A DNA stretch of 53,149 bases from an uncultured Gammaproteobacteria bacterium (GTDB lineage: Bacteria > Pseudomonadota > Gammaproteobacteria > Steroidobacterales > GCA-2729495): positions 1-53,149 of the forward strand of contig CALGMY010000227.1 of the NCBI GenBank assembly GCA_937958785.1. Direction: 5' to 3'. The notes under the pieces were generated by a model. It was not told the origin of the DNA. It saw only the letters and a program-made list of their open reading frames with translations, and ran no database searches. Each line of letters opens with the position of its first letter. Position 1 is the first letter of the stretch. Both the position numbers and the translations under genes were made by a program. Positions 1-7,697 of the stretch are shown piece after piece.

Positions 1-718
1 CCACGGGCCCCTGCTCCAGGCACTCGCCGTCCTTCATGACGAGCAACCGGTCGCAGGTGCCGGCGGCGACGCCGAGGTCGTGGGTGATCAGCAGGATGGC
101 GGTGCCGAAGGTCGCGCGCAGCTCCGCCATCAGCGCGAGGATCTGGGCCTGCACGGTGACGTCGAGGGCGGTGGTGGGCTCGTCGGCGATGAGCAGCGCG
201 GGCTGGCAGAGCAGGGCCGTCGCGATCATCACCCGCTGGCGCATGCCCCCCGAGAGCTCGTGGGGGTACATGGCGAGGCGCGCGGCCGGATCGGTGATGT
301 GCACGGCCTCGAGCAGGCGCCGGCACTCGGCCCGTGCCGCCTCCCCCGCGAGGCCCCGGTGGCGCTTCAGCACCAGGCCCATCTGCGCCCCGATCGTGAG
401 GTAGGGATTCAGGGAGGTCATCGGGTCCTGGAAGATCATGGCGATGCGGGCGCCCCGGATCGCCCGGAGCTTGGGCTCCGGCAGGCCGATGAGCTCGCTG
501 CCCTCGAAGCGGATGCTGCCCGCGGCCCGGCCGTTGTCGGCCAGCAGCCCGAGCACCGCCATGGCCGCCTGGGTCTTGCCCGAGCCCGACTCGCCGACGA
601 TGCCCAGCACCTCGCCGGCGCCGATGCTGAAGGAGAGGTTCCTCACCGCCTGCACCGGGCCGTCCCGGGTGGTGAAGGACACGGCGAGGTCCCGGACCTC
701 GAGCAGGGGCGTGGTCAT
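1..718 (-). CDS. oppD: Peptide ABC transporter ATP-binding protein OppD (partial, C-terminus beyond window)
   Basis: ATPase subunit of an oligopeptide/dipeptide importer; it hydrolyses ATP on the cytoplasmic side of the OppBC channel. The visible 239 residues begin MTTPLLEVRDL and contain a Walker A loop (GESGSGKT), Q-loop (FQDPMTSLNP), the ABC signature (LSGGMRQR), Walker B (LLIADEPTTALD) and the H-loop (ITHDLG). The ATG overlaps the oppC stop codon in ATGA, so it is translationally coupled as the last visible gene of mnmG-oppABCD. The zinc-type C-terminal OPP motif and any oppF lie left of the window edge. The substrate cannot be read from the sequence. Confidence 0.93.
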   Translation of the reverse strand, partial: MTTPLLEVRDLAVSFTTRDGPVQAVRNLSFSIGAGEVLGIVGESGSGKTQAAMAVLGLLADNGRAAGSIRFEGSELIGLPEPKLRAIRGARIAMIFQDPMTSLNPYLTIGAQMGLVLKRHRGLAGEAARAECRRLLEAVHITDPAARLAMYPHELSGGMRQRVMIATALLCQPALLIADEPTTALDVTVQAQILALMAELRATFGTAILLITHDLGVAAGTCDRLLVMKDGECLEQGPV

Positions 719-1683
719 CGCCCGCTCCGGTCCCGGGGGTCCAGGGCGTCCCGGAGGCCGTCACCCAGGTAGTTGAAACAGAAGAGCGTGATGGCGAGGA
801 AGACGGCGGGCACCACCAGCATCCAGGGCGCCGTCTCCATCTCGAGGGCGCCGTCGCTCACCATCACCCCCCAGGAGGTCTGCGGCTCCTGCACGCCGAG
901 GCCGAGGAAGCTCAGGAAGGACTCCACCAGGATCACCTGGGGGATGGTCAGGGTCACGTACACCACCACCACGCCGAGCAGGTTCGGCACGATGTGCCGG
1001 AGGATGATCGGGAACGTGCGCACGCCGGCCACCCGGGCGGCCTCGACGAACTCCCGCTGCTTCAGGCCCATGGCCTGGCCCCGGACGATGCGGGCCATGT
1101 CCAGCCAGTTGATGGCGCCGATGGCCACGAAGATCAGCAGGATTTTTCGGCCGAACAGCACCATCAGCAGGATCACGAGGAACATGAAGGGCAACGCGTA
1201 GAGGAGGTCGACCATGCGCATCATCACCCGGTCGACGCGCCCGCCCAGGAAGCCCGCGGTGGCGCCCCAGGCGATGCCGATCACGAGGCTCACCAGGGTG
1301 GAGACGAGGCCGATGAGCAGGGAGAGGCGGCCGCCCACCAGGGTGCGGGTCAGCAGGTCCCGCCCCAGGGAGTCGGTGCCGAGCACGTGGGTGCCGGCCG
1401 ATCCCGCGGTGAGCGGCGGCACGGCGATCTCATCCCAGTTGGGCCTGGCGTAGTCGTAGGGGCTGAGCGCCGGACCCGCGATGACCAGCACCACCAGCAC
1501 CGCGAGGATCACGCCCGCCGTCATCGCCGCCCGGTTGTGGCGGAGCGTCGCCCAGGCGTCGGACCAGAGGCTGCGGGGGGCCGGCGGGATCGAGGAGATG
1601 ATCGCGCCTGAAGGCGCTCCTACCGGTGTAGGAGCGCCTTCAGGCGCGATCACCTCTTCCTTACCCCCGGCCGCCCCGCTCAT
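715..1683 (-). CDS. oppC: Peptide ABC transporter permease OppC
   Basis: Second inner-membrane permease of the Opp-type importer, 322 residues. After a polar N-terminus of about 40 residues come a first membrane helix (TAGVILAVLVVLVIAGPAL), a periplasmic loop ending in the family motif GTDSLGRDLLTR, and five more helices. The EAA-type coupling loop reads EFVEAARVAGVRTFPIILRHIVPN, and the C-terminus ends GDGLRDALDPR as usual for OppC/DppC. The ATG overlaps the oppB stop and the stop overlaps the oppD start (both ATGA). Residues 11-29 are encoded by a REP-type inverted repeat, an insertion into the otherwise unconserved cytoplasmic tail. An open frame continues upstream of this ATG, but that part is antisense-free shadow of oppB. 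Confidence 0.93.
   Translation of the reverse strand: MSGAAGGKEEVIAPEGAPTPVGAPSGAIISSIPPAPRSLWSDAWATLRHNRAAMTAGVILAVLVVLVIAGPALSPYDYARPNWDEIAVPPLTAGSAGTHVLGTDSLGRDLLTRTLVGGRLSLLIGLVSTLVSLVIGIAWGATAGFLGGRVDRVMMRMVDLLYALPFMFLVILLMVLFGRKILLIFVAIGAINWLDMARIVRGQAMGLKQREFVEAARVAGVRTFPIILRHIVPNLLGVVVVYVTLTIPQVILVESFLSFLGLGVQEPQTSWGVMVSDGALEMETAPWMLVVPAVFLAITLFCFNYLGDGLRDALDPRDRSGR
1599..1652. repeat. REP-type palindrome inside oppC coding sequence
   Basis: Two arms of 25 bp (1599-1623 and 1628-1652) are perfect inverted repeats around a 4-nt loop. The core GTAGGAGCGCC-TTCAGGCGCGAT matches the GTAGGAGCG-type REP elements known from Pseudomonas and relatives, and the same unit recurs at 52443-52500. 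Here it is in frame and encodes residues 11-29 of OppC. Confidence 0.85.
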
Positions 1684-2615
1684 TCCCGGCTCCTCGGGTC
1701 GAGCCAGCCGTAGATGAGGTCCACCAGGAAGTTGAAGAGGATGATCAGGGCGCCATAGAAGACCACGATGCCGAGCACCAGGGTGTAGTCCCGGTTGAGC
1801 GCGCCGGTGACGAAGTAGCGGCCGAGTCCGGGCAGGCCGAAGATGGTCTCGATCACCACCGAGCCGGTGATGAGGCCCGCGGTGGCCGGGCCCAGGTAGG
1901 AGACCACCGGCACCAGGGCAGGCTTCAGCGCATGGCGCAGCAGGATGGTGGTCGCTGGCAGGCCCTGGGCCTTGGCCGTGCGGATGAAGTTGCTGCGCAG
2001 GACCTCGATCATGCTGCCGCGGGTCAGCCGGGCGATGTAGGCCACCTGCGTGAGCGCGAGGGTAAAAACCGGCAGCACGAGGTTGCGCCAGCCGCCCGCA
2101 AAGAAGCCGTCCAGGCCGAGGCCGCCGGCCGGCAGCCAGCCGAGGTACACCGCGAAGACCAGGATCAGCAGCGGGGCCAGCACGAAGTTGGGCACGGAGA
2201 TGCCGGTCATGGCCACGGCCATGGTGCCGTAGTCGGCCGCCCGGTTCTGGCGGAGCGCCGCGAGGCTGCCGAGGCTCACCCCCACGACCACGGCGAGCAG
2301 CATGGCGAGCGCGCCGAGTTGCAGGGACACCGGGAAGCCGCTGGCGATCAGCTCGGTGACCGTGCGGTCCCGATACTGGAAAGACGGGCCAAAGTCGCCC
2401 CGGGCCAGGTTCCACAGGTAGCGCCCGAACTGCTGCCAGAGGGGTTCGTCCAGGTGGTAGGCCGCCCGCAGGTTCGCCTCCACCTCCGGTGCCAGCCGCT
2501 TCTCGCTGTCGAAGGGTCCGCCGGGCGCCATCCGCATCATGAAGAAGGTGACGGCGATCAGGATGAGCAGTGTCGGGATCGACTCGAACAGGCGACGGAG
2601 GAAGAGGCGCAGCAT
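1680..2615 (-). CDS. oppB: Peptide ABC transporter permease OppB
   Basis: First inner-membrane permease of the importer, 311 residues. It opens with the family helix MLRLFLRRLFESIPTLLILI and the motif FFMMRMAPGGPFD. The characteristic segments AAYHLDEPLWQQFGRYL and DFGPSFQYRDRTV follow, then membrane helices and the coupling loop (SNFIRTAKAQGLPATTILLRHALKPAL). The end INRDYTLVLGIVVFYG...GWLDPR type is typical of OppB/DppB. It starts 16 bases after the oppA stop, and its stop overlaps the oppC ATG. It should pair with OppC to form the translocation pore. Confidence 0.95.
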   Translation of the reverse strand: MLRLFLRRLFESIPTLLILIAVTFFMMRMAPGGPFDSEKRLAPEVEANLRAAYHLDEPLWQQFGRYLWNLARGDFGPSFQYRDRTVTELIASGFPVSLQLGALAMLLAVVVGVSLGSLAALRQNRAADYGTMAVAMTGISVPNFVLAPLLILVFAVYLGWLPAGGLGLDGFFAGGWRNLVLPVFTLALTQVAYIARLTRGSMIEVLRSNFIRTAKAQGLPATTILLRHALKPALVPVVSYLGPATAGLITGSVVIETIFGLPGLGRYFVTGALNRDYTLVLGIVVFYGALIILFNFLVDLIYGWLDPRSRE

Positions 2616-2631
2616 GGTGCGGTGCGGGCGA

Positions 2632-4281
2632 TCAGTGCTTCAGGATGCGGAAGTGGCGGGTATGGTGGTGGTCCATGATGTTGCTGGCGTAGCCCGCCAC
2701 CCAGGGCTTCACCAGCTGCTTGCTCACGTAGTAGTAGATCGGGAGGACGGGCATGTCGTCCAGCATGATCCGCTCCGCCTCCTCCAGCAGCTGCATCCGG
2801 GCCGCCGGGTCCGCCTCCCGGGACGCCTGGAGCAGCAGCGCGTCGTAGCGGGGGTTGTCGTAGGCCATGTCGTTCAGGCCGTGCTTGGACTCCAGGATCT
2901 CGGCGAAGGTGTAAGGGTCGTCGTAGTCGCCGATCCAGCCGTAGCGGAACACCTGGGTGTCGATGCGGGTCCGGCGGGTCTGCAGGAATACCTGCCACTC
3001 CTGGTTGAGGATCTCGGTCTCCATGCCCAGCACGTCGCGCCACATGGCGGCCATGGCCACGGCGAGGCGCCGGTGGTTGATCTCGGTGTTGTGCAGGAGC
3101 TGGACCCTTAGCGGCTTCTCCGCCGAGTAGCCGGCCAGGGCGTACTGGCGGCGTGCCTCCTCGTTGCGCTGTTCCTGGGTCCAGGTGGCCCAGGCGGGCT
3201 GCTGGTTCCTGTAGCCGGTGACCGGCGGCACCCAGCCGTAGGAGGCGATCTCCCCGGCGCCGGTGATCTTCTCCACCAGGATGTCCCGGTCCAGCGCCAG
3301 GGCCAGGGCCTTGCGGAGCGGGATGTTGTCCTTGAAGGGGGGCTGGCTCGTGTTGAAGCCGTAGACGTAGCTGCCGAGATAGGGGGCGATGCGGAGCTCG
3401 TCGGGCAGGTTCCGGCGCAGCCAGGGAATCTGCCGGTTCGGCACGGTCTCGGTCATGTCGAACTCGTTGGCCCGGTAGCGGTTCAGTTCCGACTCCGCGT
3501 TCTCCACCGGGTAGTACCAGACCTCGTCGATGGTGGTCTTGTCGTCCTCCCAGTAGTGGGGGTTGCGCACCAGCTGGATGTGGGACTGGACCTTCCAGGC
3601 GTTGAGCCGGTAGGCGCCGTTGCTCACCAGGTTGCCGGGCCGGGCGAACTGGTCGCCGAATTTCTCCACCGAGGGCCGGTGCACCGCGTAGGTGCTGGAG
3701 TGGGTCAGCAGGCCGAGCAGGTAGGGGGTCGGCGAGTGCAGGCGGATCTCCAGGGTGCGTTCGTCCAGAGCCCGGACGCCGAGTTTCTCCGGCGGCAGCT
3801 GCCCGTTGACCACGGCCTCCGCGTTGTCGATGGGGTAGAGGATCGCCGAATACTCGGACAGGGTGGAAGGGTCGGCGCTCCGCCGGAGGCCGAAAGCGAA
3901 ATCCTCCGCCACCACGGGATCACCGTTGCTCCAGCGGCCCCGGGGTTGCAGGGTGAAGGTGTAGACCCGGCCGTCCCCGCTGACGGTCCAGCTCGCCGCC
4001 GCGCCGGGGATCAGCGTGCCGTCGGCCGCCTCCGTGACCAGGCCCTCGAAGAGGTCCCGGAGCACGTTGGACGAGGTGACGCCCTCGGCCCGGTGGGGGT
4101 CGAGGGTCTCCGGCTCGGTGCCATTGCCCTTGCGCAGGATCTGCTCGGCGGCCAGCTCCTGCCCCGTGGCGCCACCGACCTGGACCTTCGGCGGCGGCGG
4201 CGGTGCGGGCCCGTCGCCCGGCCGGCTGCAGGCGGCCAGCAGCAGGGCGCCTGCCAGGACCATCCCGGCCGGGACCCTCAC
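2632..4281 (-). CDS. oppA: Oligopeptide ABC transporter substrate-binding lipoprotein OppA
   Basis: Periplasmic peptide-binding receptor (SBP family 5), 549 residues. A lipoprotein signal, MRVPAGMVLAGALLLAAC, puts the lipidated cysteine at residue 18. Family hallmarks follow: EPETLDPHRAEGVTSSNVLRDLF, TFTLQPRGRWSNGDPVVAEDF, SNGAYRLNAW, and the late segment YGWIGDYDDPYTFAEIL that lines the peptide pocket in OppA. The assigned start is GTG, overlapping the mnmG stop (GTGA) and giving the basic N-terminus MRVPAG; an in-frame ATG at codon 7 is an alternative. No separate promoter is evident, so expression probably depends on mnmG. Confidence 0.93.
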   Translation of the reverse strand: MRVPAGMVLAGALLLAACSRPGDGPAPPPPPKVQVGGATGQELAAEQILRKGNGTEPETLDPHRAEGVTSSNVLRDLFEGLVTEAADGTLIPGAAASWTVSGDGRVYTFTLQPRGRWSNGDPVVAEDFAFGLRRSADPSTLSEYSAILYPIDNAEAVVNGQLPPEKLGVRALDERTLEIRLHSPTPYLLGLLTHSSTYAVHRPSVEKFGDQFARPGNLVSNGAYRLNAWKVQSHIQLVRNPHYWEDDKTTIDEVWYYPVENAESELNRYRANEFDMTETVPNRQIPWLRRNLPDELRIAPYLGSYVYGFNTSQPPFKDNIPLRKALALALDRDILVEKITGAGEIASYGWVPPVTGYRNQQPAWATWTQEQRNEEARRQYALAGYSAEKPLRVQLLHNTEINHRRLAVAMAAMWRDVLGMETEILNQEWQVFLQTRRTRIDTQVFRYGWIGDYDDPYTFAEILESKHGLNDMAYDNPRYDALLLQASREADPAARMQLLEEAERIMLDDMPVLPIYYYVSKQLVKPWVAGYASNIMDHHHTRHFRILKH

Positions 4282-6203
4282 CCGGCGAGGCCCGCCCGCC
4301 GGCGCCGCTTGGTCAGGTGCACGAGCAGCAGCGACACGGCCACCGGGGTCACGCCGGGGATGCGGGCTGCCTGGCCGAGGGTGCCCGGCCGGACCTGGGC
4401 CAGCTTCTGGCGGATCTCGTGGGACAGGCCCGGGATGACGGCGTAGTCCAGGTCCCCGGGCAGGGAGAGTTCGTCCTTGCCCCGGCTGCGCTCGATCTCG
4501 TCCTGCTGCCGGCGCACGTAGCCCGCGTAGCGGGCCTCGATCTCCACCTGGGCCTCGACCTGGTCGGCCAGCTCCGGATACTCGTCCGCGGCCGGCGTGC
4601 GGCGGCCGACGGCCGGGAGGGCCGTGAGCCCGGCATAGTCCAGGTCCGGCCGCTTCAGCAGCTCCAGCGCCCGGTGCTCCCGGCGCAGTGGCGGGTCGAG
4701 CGGCAGGTCGTCCGGCTGCACCCGGCAGGACTCGAGGCGCACGCGCTCGGCGGCGATGGCAGCCTGCTTGGTGGCGAAGATCCGCCAGCGGGCCTCGTCC
4801 ACCAGGCCGAGCTCGCGGCCGACGGGGGTCAGGCGCTGGTCCGCGTTGTCCTCCCGCAGCAGCAGGCGGTGCTCGGCCCGGCTGGTGAACATGCGGTAGG
4901 GCTCGGTGGTGCCCCGGGTGATGAGGTCGTCCACCAGCACGCCCAGGTAGGCCTCGTCCCGGCGGGGCGACCAGGGCTCGCGGCCGGCGGCGGCGAGTGC
5001 GGCGTTGATGCCGGCGACGAGGCCCTGGGCGGCGGCCTCCTCGTAGCCCGTGGTGCCGTTGATCTGGCCGGCGAACCAGAGTCCCCGGAGGCTCTTCGTC
5101 TCGAGGGTGGACTCGAGGCCCCGCGGGTCGAAGAAGTCGTACTCGATGGCGTAGCCCGGCCGGGTGAGGTGGGCCCGCTCGAAGCCCGGGATGGTGCGCA
5201 CGAAGGCCTGCTGCACGTCGAAGGGCAGGCTGGTGGAGATGCCGTTCGGGTAGAGCTCGGTGGCGTCGAGGCCCTCGGGCTCGACGAACACCTGGTGGGA
5301 GTCCTTGTCGGCGAAGCGGACGATCTTGTCTTCCACCGAGGGGCAGTAGCGGGGGCCGATGCCCTCGATCACGCCCGTGTACATCGGCGACCGGTCCAGC
5401 GCGCCGCGGATGATCTCGTGGGTTTCGGCGGTGGTGCGGGTGATGTGGCAGGGCACCTGCCGCGGGTGGTCGGCCCGGCGGCCGGTGAAGGAGAACACGG
5501 GCCGTGGCTCGTCCCCGTGCTGGACGGCCATGACGCTGAAGTCGACGGTGCGGGCGTCGATGCGGGGCGGCGTGCCGGTCTTGAGGCGGCCGACGGCGAA
5601 GGGCAGTTCGCGCAGGCGGGCGGCGAGGCCGATGGACGCCGGGTCGCCGGCGCGCCCGCCGGAGTGGTTGCTGAGCCCGACGTGGATCCGGCCCGCCAGG
5701 AAGGTGCCGACGGTGAGCACCACGGCCCGGGCGTGGAAGCTGAGGCCCGACTGGGTAACGACGCCGGTCACCCGGTCGCCCGCGACGATGAGGTCCTCGA
5801 CGCCCTGCTGGAACAGCTGCAGGTTCGGCTCGGCGTCGAGTAGCGCCCGGATCGCCCGGCGGTAGAGCGCCCGGTCCGCCTGGGCGCGGGTCGCGCGCAC
5901 CGCTGGTCCCTTGCTGGCGTTGAGCGTGCGGAAATGGATGCCCGCCCGGTCCGCGGCGACGGCCATGAAGCCGCCGAGCGCGTCGATTTCCCGGGTGAGG
6001 TGGCCCTTGCCGATGCCGCCGATGGCCGGGTTGCAGCTCATCTGGCCGATGGTCTCGAGGCTCTGGGTGAGCAGCAGCGTGCGGGCGCCGAGGCGCGCGG
6101 CCGCGGCGGCGGCCTCGGTGCCGGCATGGCCGCCGCCCACGACGATCACGTCGAAGTGGTTCGTGCTGCTGGCGGGGTGGCTGGGCTGGCGAGTGGGTTT
6201 CAT
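4278..6203 (-). CDS. mnmG: tRNA uridine-5-carboxymethylaminomethyl modification enzyme MnmG (GidA)
   Basis: FAD-dependent partner of MnmE; the complex installs the (carboxymethyl)aminomethyl group on U34 of several tRNAs. The 641-residue product is close to the usual 620-640. It has the FAD-binding GGGHAGTEAA motif, the conserved QMSCNPAIGGIGKGHL segment with its catalytic cysteine, the motif LKTGTPPR, and CPSVEDKIVRF. The C-terminal part ends with helical HTH-like tRNA- and MnmE-contacting sequence. I chose the ATG at 6203 (MKPTRQPSH) because the open frame upstream does not resemble the family. Unusually, it is followed not by rsmG-parA-parB but by the opp operon, with a 4-base overlap. Confidence 0.96.
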   Translation of the reverse strand: MKPTRQPSHPASSTNHFDVIVVGGGHAGTEAAAAAARLGARTLLLTQSLETIGQMSCNPAIGGIGKGHLTREIDALGGFMAVAADRAGIHFRTLNASKGPAVRATRAQADRALYRRAIRALLDAEPNLQLFQQGVEDLIVAGDRVTGVVTQSGLSFHARAVVLTVGTFLAGRIHVGLSNHSGGRAGDPASIGLAARLRELPFAVGRLKTGTPPRIDARTVDFSVMAVQHGDEPRPVFSFTGRRADHPRQVPCHITRTTAETHEIIRGALDRSPMYTGVIEGIGPRYCPSVEDKIVRFADKDSHQVFVEPEGLDATELYPNGISTSLPFDVQQAFVRTIPGFERAHLTRPGYAIEYDFFDPRGLESTLETKSLRGLWFAGQINGTTGYEEAAAQGLVAGINAALAAAGREPWSPRRDEAYLGVLVDDLITRGTTEPYRMFTSRAEHRLLLREDNADQRLTPVGRELGLVDEARWRIFATKQAAIAAERVRLESCRVQPDDLPLDPPLRREHRALELLKRPDLDYAGLTALPAVGRRTPAADEYPELADQVEAQVEIEARYAGYVRRQQDEIERSRGKDELSLPGDLDYAVIPGLSHEIRQKLAQVRPGTLGQAARIPGVTPVAVSLLLVHLTKRRRRAGLAG

Positions 6204-6370
6204 GGGCGCGCTGGTTATGACAAGGCCGGGACCCGGAAGTGCGTCACGGATTGACCCCGGGCAGTGTGCCAGCATCCCTGCCAACAACAACCACGGCAGG
6301 CCGACGCCCGCGGGCGCAACCGGACCTGGCCGTTGCCGCCCAACAAGAACAAGAACAACAAGGCGCTGCC

Positions 6371-7600
6371 ATGCCCGTGACCCCGGTTCCGACTGCCGTC
6401 GACAGCCCCGCCGTGCCCGGACGCGGCCGCCTGCCCGGCGAGCGCCGGGCCGCCGTGCTGTACGGCGTCTGGGCCGTCATCGCCACCCTCGCCCACGCCT
6501 CGGGTGCCGTGGTCCTGGCCGGGGGTGGCGGCCTCGTGCTCGGCCTCGGCAGCGCCCTGACCCTGGCCCTGTTCCTGGCGCTGGGATCCCTGCCCCGCAC
6601 CGAGCAGCCGGAGGACCGGACCGTGCTCATGGCCCAGTCCCTCATGGGGGTGCTCTGGACGACCCTTTACACCTGGTTCGCCGGTCCGGCGCCGCTGGGT
6701 GCGGTGCTCGGCGTCGGCATGTACCTGTCGGCCGTCAGCCTGGCCCTGCCGGGGACCACCCCCGCGCTGCTGGGCCGGCTGTTGGTGACGGCCGGCGCGG
6801 CGAGCTTAGTCGCACCCGTGCTGCATCAGGTTGCCGGGGGTCCGGGCACGGCGGCGGGCCTGCTCGCCGCGCTGCTACCGAGCCTCGTGCTGGCGGTGCT
6901 GCTCGGCGTGATCTACCTGGCGGCCCGGGCGCTGGCGACGGCCCGGGACGAGCTGACCGCCCGCAACGCCGAGCTTAAGGCCGGGATCGAGCGGATCGCC
7001 CGGCGGGCCGAACGGGACCAGCTGACCAACTCCTACAACCGGCAGTCGATCCTCGAGATCATCGCCCGGGAGAAGGCCCGGGCCGACCGGGCCGGCGAGT
7101 CCCTGTGCGTGTGCCTGCTGGACATCGACCACTTCAAGGACATGAACGACCGCTTCGGCCACCAGGCCGGCGACCGGATCCTGGCCGCCTTCGCCCGCCG
7201 GGTGCGGGGCGCCCTGCGCACCATGGACGTGCTGAACAGCGGCGGCCTGCCCGCCCCGGTGGGCGCCGACCGGCTGGGCGCCGCGGGCCGCAGTGCGTTC
7301 GGCCGGGTGGGCGGGGAGGAGTTCCTCGTGCTGCTGCCCGAGACCTCGCTGCGGGGGGCCCTGCGATGTGCGGAGCGGGTCCGCAAGGCGGTGGTGCGCC
7401 GGCCTTTCGACGGGCTGCACCAGGTCACGGTATCCATCGGCATCGCGGAATACCGGCCCGGCGAGACCGTCTCGAGCCTCATCCACCGGGCCGACCAGGC
7501 CCTCTACGGCGCCAAGCACGCGGGCCGCAACCGGGTCCACTGCGCCACCGCCGACGGCGGCCCGAGCGCCATCGTCATGCCCGACCTCCTCGCCCGCTGA
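6371..7600 (+). CDS. Membrane-anchored diguanylate cyclase (GGDEF) with an extended insertion
   Basis: Predicted to make cyclic di-GMP from two GTP. Residues about 30-185 of 409 form several hydrophobic helices (a membrane sensor module with no recognised domain name). A short coiled segment, ATARDELTARNAELKAGIERI, leads into the GGDEF domain at about 215-395. The catalytic signature is GGEEF (residues 314-318), an active variant. The metal-binding aspartate segment LLDIDHFKDMNDRFGHQAGD is intact. The spacing from this Asp to GGEEF is 63 residues, against 41 in the other cyclase of this window, because of a roughly 22-residue Gly/Pro/Ala-rich insertion before the active-site loop. The ATG at 6371 is chosen because upstream codons look non-coding. 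Confidence 0.85.
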   Translation: MPVTPVPTAVDSPAVPGRGRLPGERRAAVLYGVWAVIATLAHASGAVVLAGGGGLVLGLGSALTLALFLALGSLPRTEQPEDRTVLMAQSLMGVLWTTLYTWFAGPAPLGAVLGVGMYLSAVSLALPGTTPALLGRLLVTAGAASLVAPVLHQVAGGPGTAAGLLAALLPSLVLAVLLGVIYLAARALATARDELTARNAELKAGIERIARRAERDQLTNSYNRQSILEIIAREKARADRAGESLCVCLLDIDHFKDMNDRFGHQAGDRILAAFARRVRGALRTMDVLNSGGLPAPVGADRLGAAGRSAFGRVGGEEFLVLLPETSLRGALRCAERVRKAVVRRPFDGLHQVTVSIGIAEYRPGETVSSLIHRADQALYGAKHAGRNRVHCATADGGPSAIVMPDLLAR

Positions 7601-7604
7601 TCGA

Positions 7605-7676
7605 AAAGGTACCGGATACTTAGTTATTTAGGTTCGGACGCGTCCGAACCTAAATAACTAAGTATCCGGTACCTTT
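7605..7676. repeat. 72-bp perfect palindrome between convergent genes
   Basis: Positions 7605-7640 and 7641-7676 are exact reverse complements with no spacer; the centre is GGACGCGTCC. Composition is AT-richer than the flanks (stretch TTAGTTATTTAGG). It starts 4 bases after the stop of the diguanylate cyclase and ends 11 bases before the stop of the convergent queuosine transporter gene. It could act as a bidirectional terminator, but its perfection and distinct composition point to a mobile or repeated palindromic element. I see no second copy in the window. Confidence 0.9.
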
Positions 7677-7697
7677 CAGTAGTCGTTTCAGTAGTCG
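7674..7697. repeat. 12-bp tandem duplication at the palindrome edge
   Basis: TTTCAGTAGTCG occurs twice in immediate succession, at 7674-7685 and 7686-7697. The first copy begins within the last three bases of the palindrome. The second copy contains the stop codon and last codons of the queuosine transporter gene. It may be a scar of the palindrome's insertion or of replication slippage beside it. Confidence 0.7.

Noticed and set aside
1684..2415. Long N-terminal extension of the oppC frame across oppB
   Set aside because: It is Arg/Pro/His-rich low-complexity sequence lying in another frame of oppB, which has clear family similarity; OppC homologues start near the ATG at 1683.
6204..6370. 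oriC beside mnmG as in E. coli
   Set aside because: The gap contains no DnaA box (TTATCCACA with up to one mismatch) and no AT-rich element.
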